Shown: positions 15,467 to 16,004 of the stretch, one piece after another
Layout of the letters: each line of letters starts with the position of its first letter
Position numbering within the stretch: position 1 is the stretch's first letter
From: an uncultured Bacilli bacterium
GTDB taxonomy: Bacteria > Bacillota_I > Bacilli_A > RFN20 > CAG-288
Length of the DNA: 16,004 nt
NCBI GenBank assembly: GCA_934700375.1
Contig: CAKUXT010000022.1
Coordinates: 1-16,004, forward strand
Direction of reading: 5' to 3'
Translations under genes and position numbers: made by a program
The notes under the pieces: model-generated
The model's database searches: none
What the model was told of the DNA's origin: nothing
The model's input: the letters and a program-made list of their open reading frames with translations, nothing else

Positions 15467-15495
15467 ATTATATTCGTTTTCCTTTTATGAAACAA
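15467..15495 (-). promoter_or_regulatory. popT promoter implying a leaderless message
   Basis: On the minus strand TTGTTT (15490-15495), a 17-base spacer and a perfect TATAAT (15467-15472). Only 6 bases (15461-15466) separate the -10 from the ATG, so transcription would start at or next to the A of the start codon. Confidence 0.6.
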
Positions 15496-15552
15496 CAGGT
15501 AGTTCATTCTTTGCATTTTATTTACAAATAGGGGTATAAGCCACTTGAAATA

Positions 15553-15588
15553 TGATAAAATTTTGTTGTCAGAAATCAATCATTTCTG
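15553..15588 (+). promoter_or_regulatory. Possible HD-gene promoter and leader hairpin
   Basis: TGATAAAAT (15553-15561) resembles an extended -10. Downstream, CAGAAAT-CAATC-ATTTCTG (15570-15588) is a perfect 7+7 inverted repeat that would lie in the leader or act as an operator. It is AT-rich with no U-run right after it, so it is unlikely to be a terminator. Confidence 0.3.
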
Positions 15589-15642
15589 CGTGTCTCTTTT
15601 GCTTATCATTTAGTCAGACACATATTGAAATTTCAGAAAAAA

Positions 15643-16004
15643 ATGATTCAGCTTCAACTAGATTCCACATTCAGAACAATCGCGATGCCAATTCTTCATG
15701 ACAGCAAATATCAGAACATGAAGAAGTATGTCGCTCATGGACATTACAGTGTCTATGATCATTGCTTTCGTGTTGCTTTGTTCGCTTATTCTTATGCGAA
15801 AAGCAAAGGACTGAAAGTTGATTACTGGTCATTGATCCGTGGATCGCTTCTTCATGATTATTATCTTTATGATTGGCATCACAGCCATGAAGGCCACCGC
15901 CTTCATGGATTCCGTCATCCGTATTTTGCCCTTCATAATGCAAGAAAAAGATTCACATTGAACAAAAAGGAAGTGAATATGATTCTCTCCCATATGTTTC
16001 CTTT
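15643..16004 (+). CDS. HD-domain metal-dependent hydrolase (3' end beyond window)
   Basis: 120 complete codons are visible before the edge. YSVYDHCFRVALFAY (35-49) supplies the first histidine (H40), and SLLHDYYLYDWH (68-79) supplies the H71-D72 pair of the HD superfamily of phosphohydrolases; later histidines (HHSHEGHRLHGFRH) fit the rest of the metal site. Substrates in this superfamily range from nucleotides to cyclic dinucleotides and cannot be assigned here. The ATG at 15643 was chosen as the first one ahead of the domain; the ribosome site is poor (only a purine run CAGAAAAAA). It is divergent from popT across about 180 bases. Confidence 0.75.
   Translation, partial: MIQLQLDSTFRTIAMPILHDSKYQNMKKYVAHGHYSVYDHCFRVALFAYSYAKSKGLKVDYWSLIRGSLLHDYYLYDWHHSHEGHRLHGFRHPYFALHNARKRFTLNKKEVNMILSHMFP

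Noticed and set aside
15570..15588. CAGAAAT/ATTTCTG hairpin as a terminator
   Set aside because: The stem is short and AT-rich, has no immediate T-run, and no gene ends upstream on either strand.
15671..15943. His-rich 90-residue minus-strand frame near the right edge
   Set aside because: It is the antisense of the HD-domain gene; its histidine richness mirrors ATG/CAT-rich codons of that gene.

Overview
The window looks like chromosomal DNA from a low-GC Gram-positive bacterium (Bacillota). AT-rich codon use, CcpA-type catabolite sites, a SAM-I riboswitch ahead of metK, a lipoprotein with a MucBP-like segment and a short MetK suggest an anaerobic gut or oral Erysipelotrichia-like lineage. 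The class-level guess is inference. No phage, insertion sequence, CRISPR array, tRNA or rRNA was seen.

Layout. (1) 1-2377, minus strand: a CotH-like protein kinase with a signal peptide, then, 11 bases on, a lipoprotein that runs off the left edge. A 13/14 cre match lies upstream of the pair. (2) 2545-3156, plus: a Nudix hydrolase. (3) 3157-3474: a 318-base regulatory region with two perfect cre matches, a palindrome and repeated TTGCA-type half-sites. It feeds a two-gene unit: a zinc- and NADP-dependent secondary alcohol dehydrogenase (3475-4536) and, two bases later, a CobW/COG0523 GTPase metallochaperone (4539-5447). (4) 5444-12254: a carbohydrate locus. A MORN-like/SGNH esterase (minus) is divergent from a GH2 beta-galactosidase and a PA14-containing GH31 glycosidase (plus). 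An operator-like palindrome sits at the GH2 promoter, and a strong, probably bidirectional terminator ends the locus. (5) 12321-13572, minus: a SAM-I riboswitch with its terminator and a compact S-adenosylmethionine synthetase. (6) 13717-14511, plus: an unrecognised six-helix membrane protein, convergent with a DUF368/PopT undecaprenyl-phosphate translocase (minus) whose promoter implies a leaderless message. (7) 15643 to the right edge, plus: the start of an HD-domain hydrolase.

How the genes fit together. The three carbohydrate enzymes have no signal peptide, so they should act in the cytosol on imported, possibly acetylated, oligosaccharides; no transporter lies in the window. The alcohol dehydrogenase would reduce a ketone or aldehyde with NADPH, and its cre sites tie it to carbon supply. 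Its partner GTPase may load its catalytic zinc. That pairing is the most testable new idea here. The CotH kinase/lipoprotein pair and the PopT homologue concern the cell envelope and are not obviously linked to the sugar genes.
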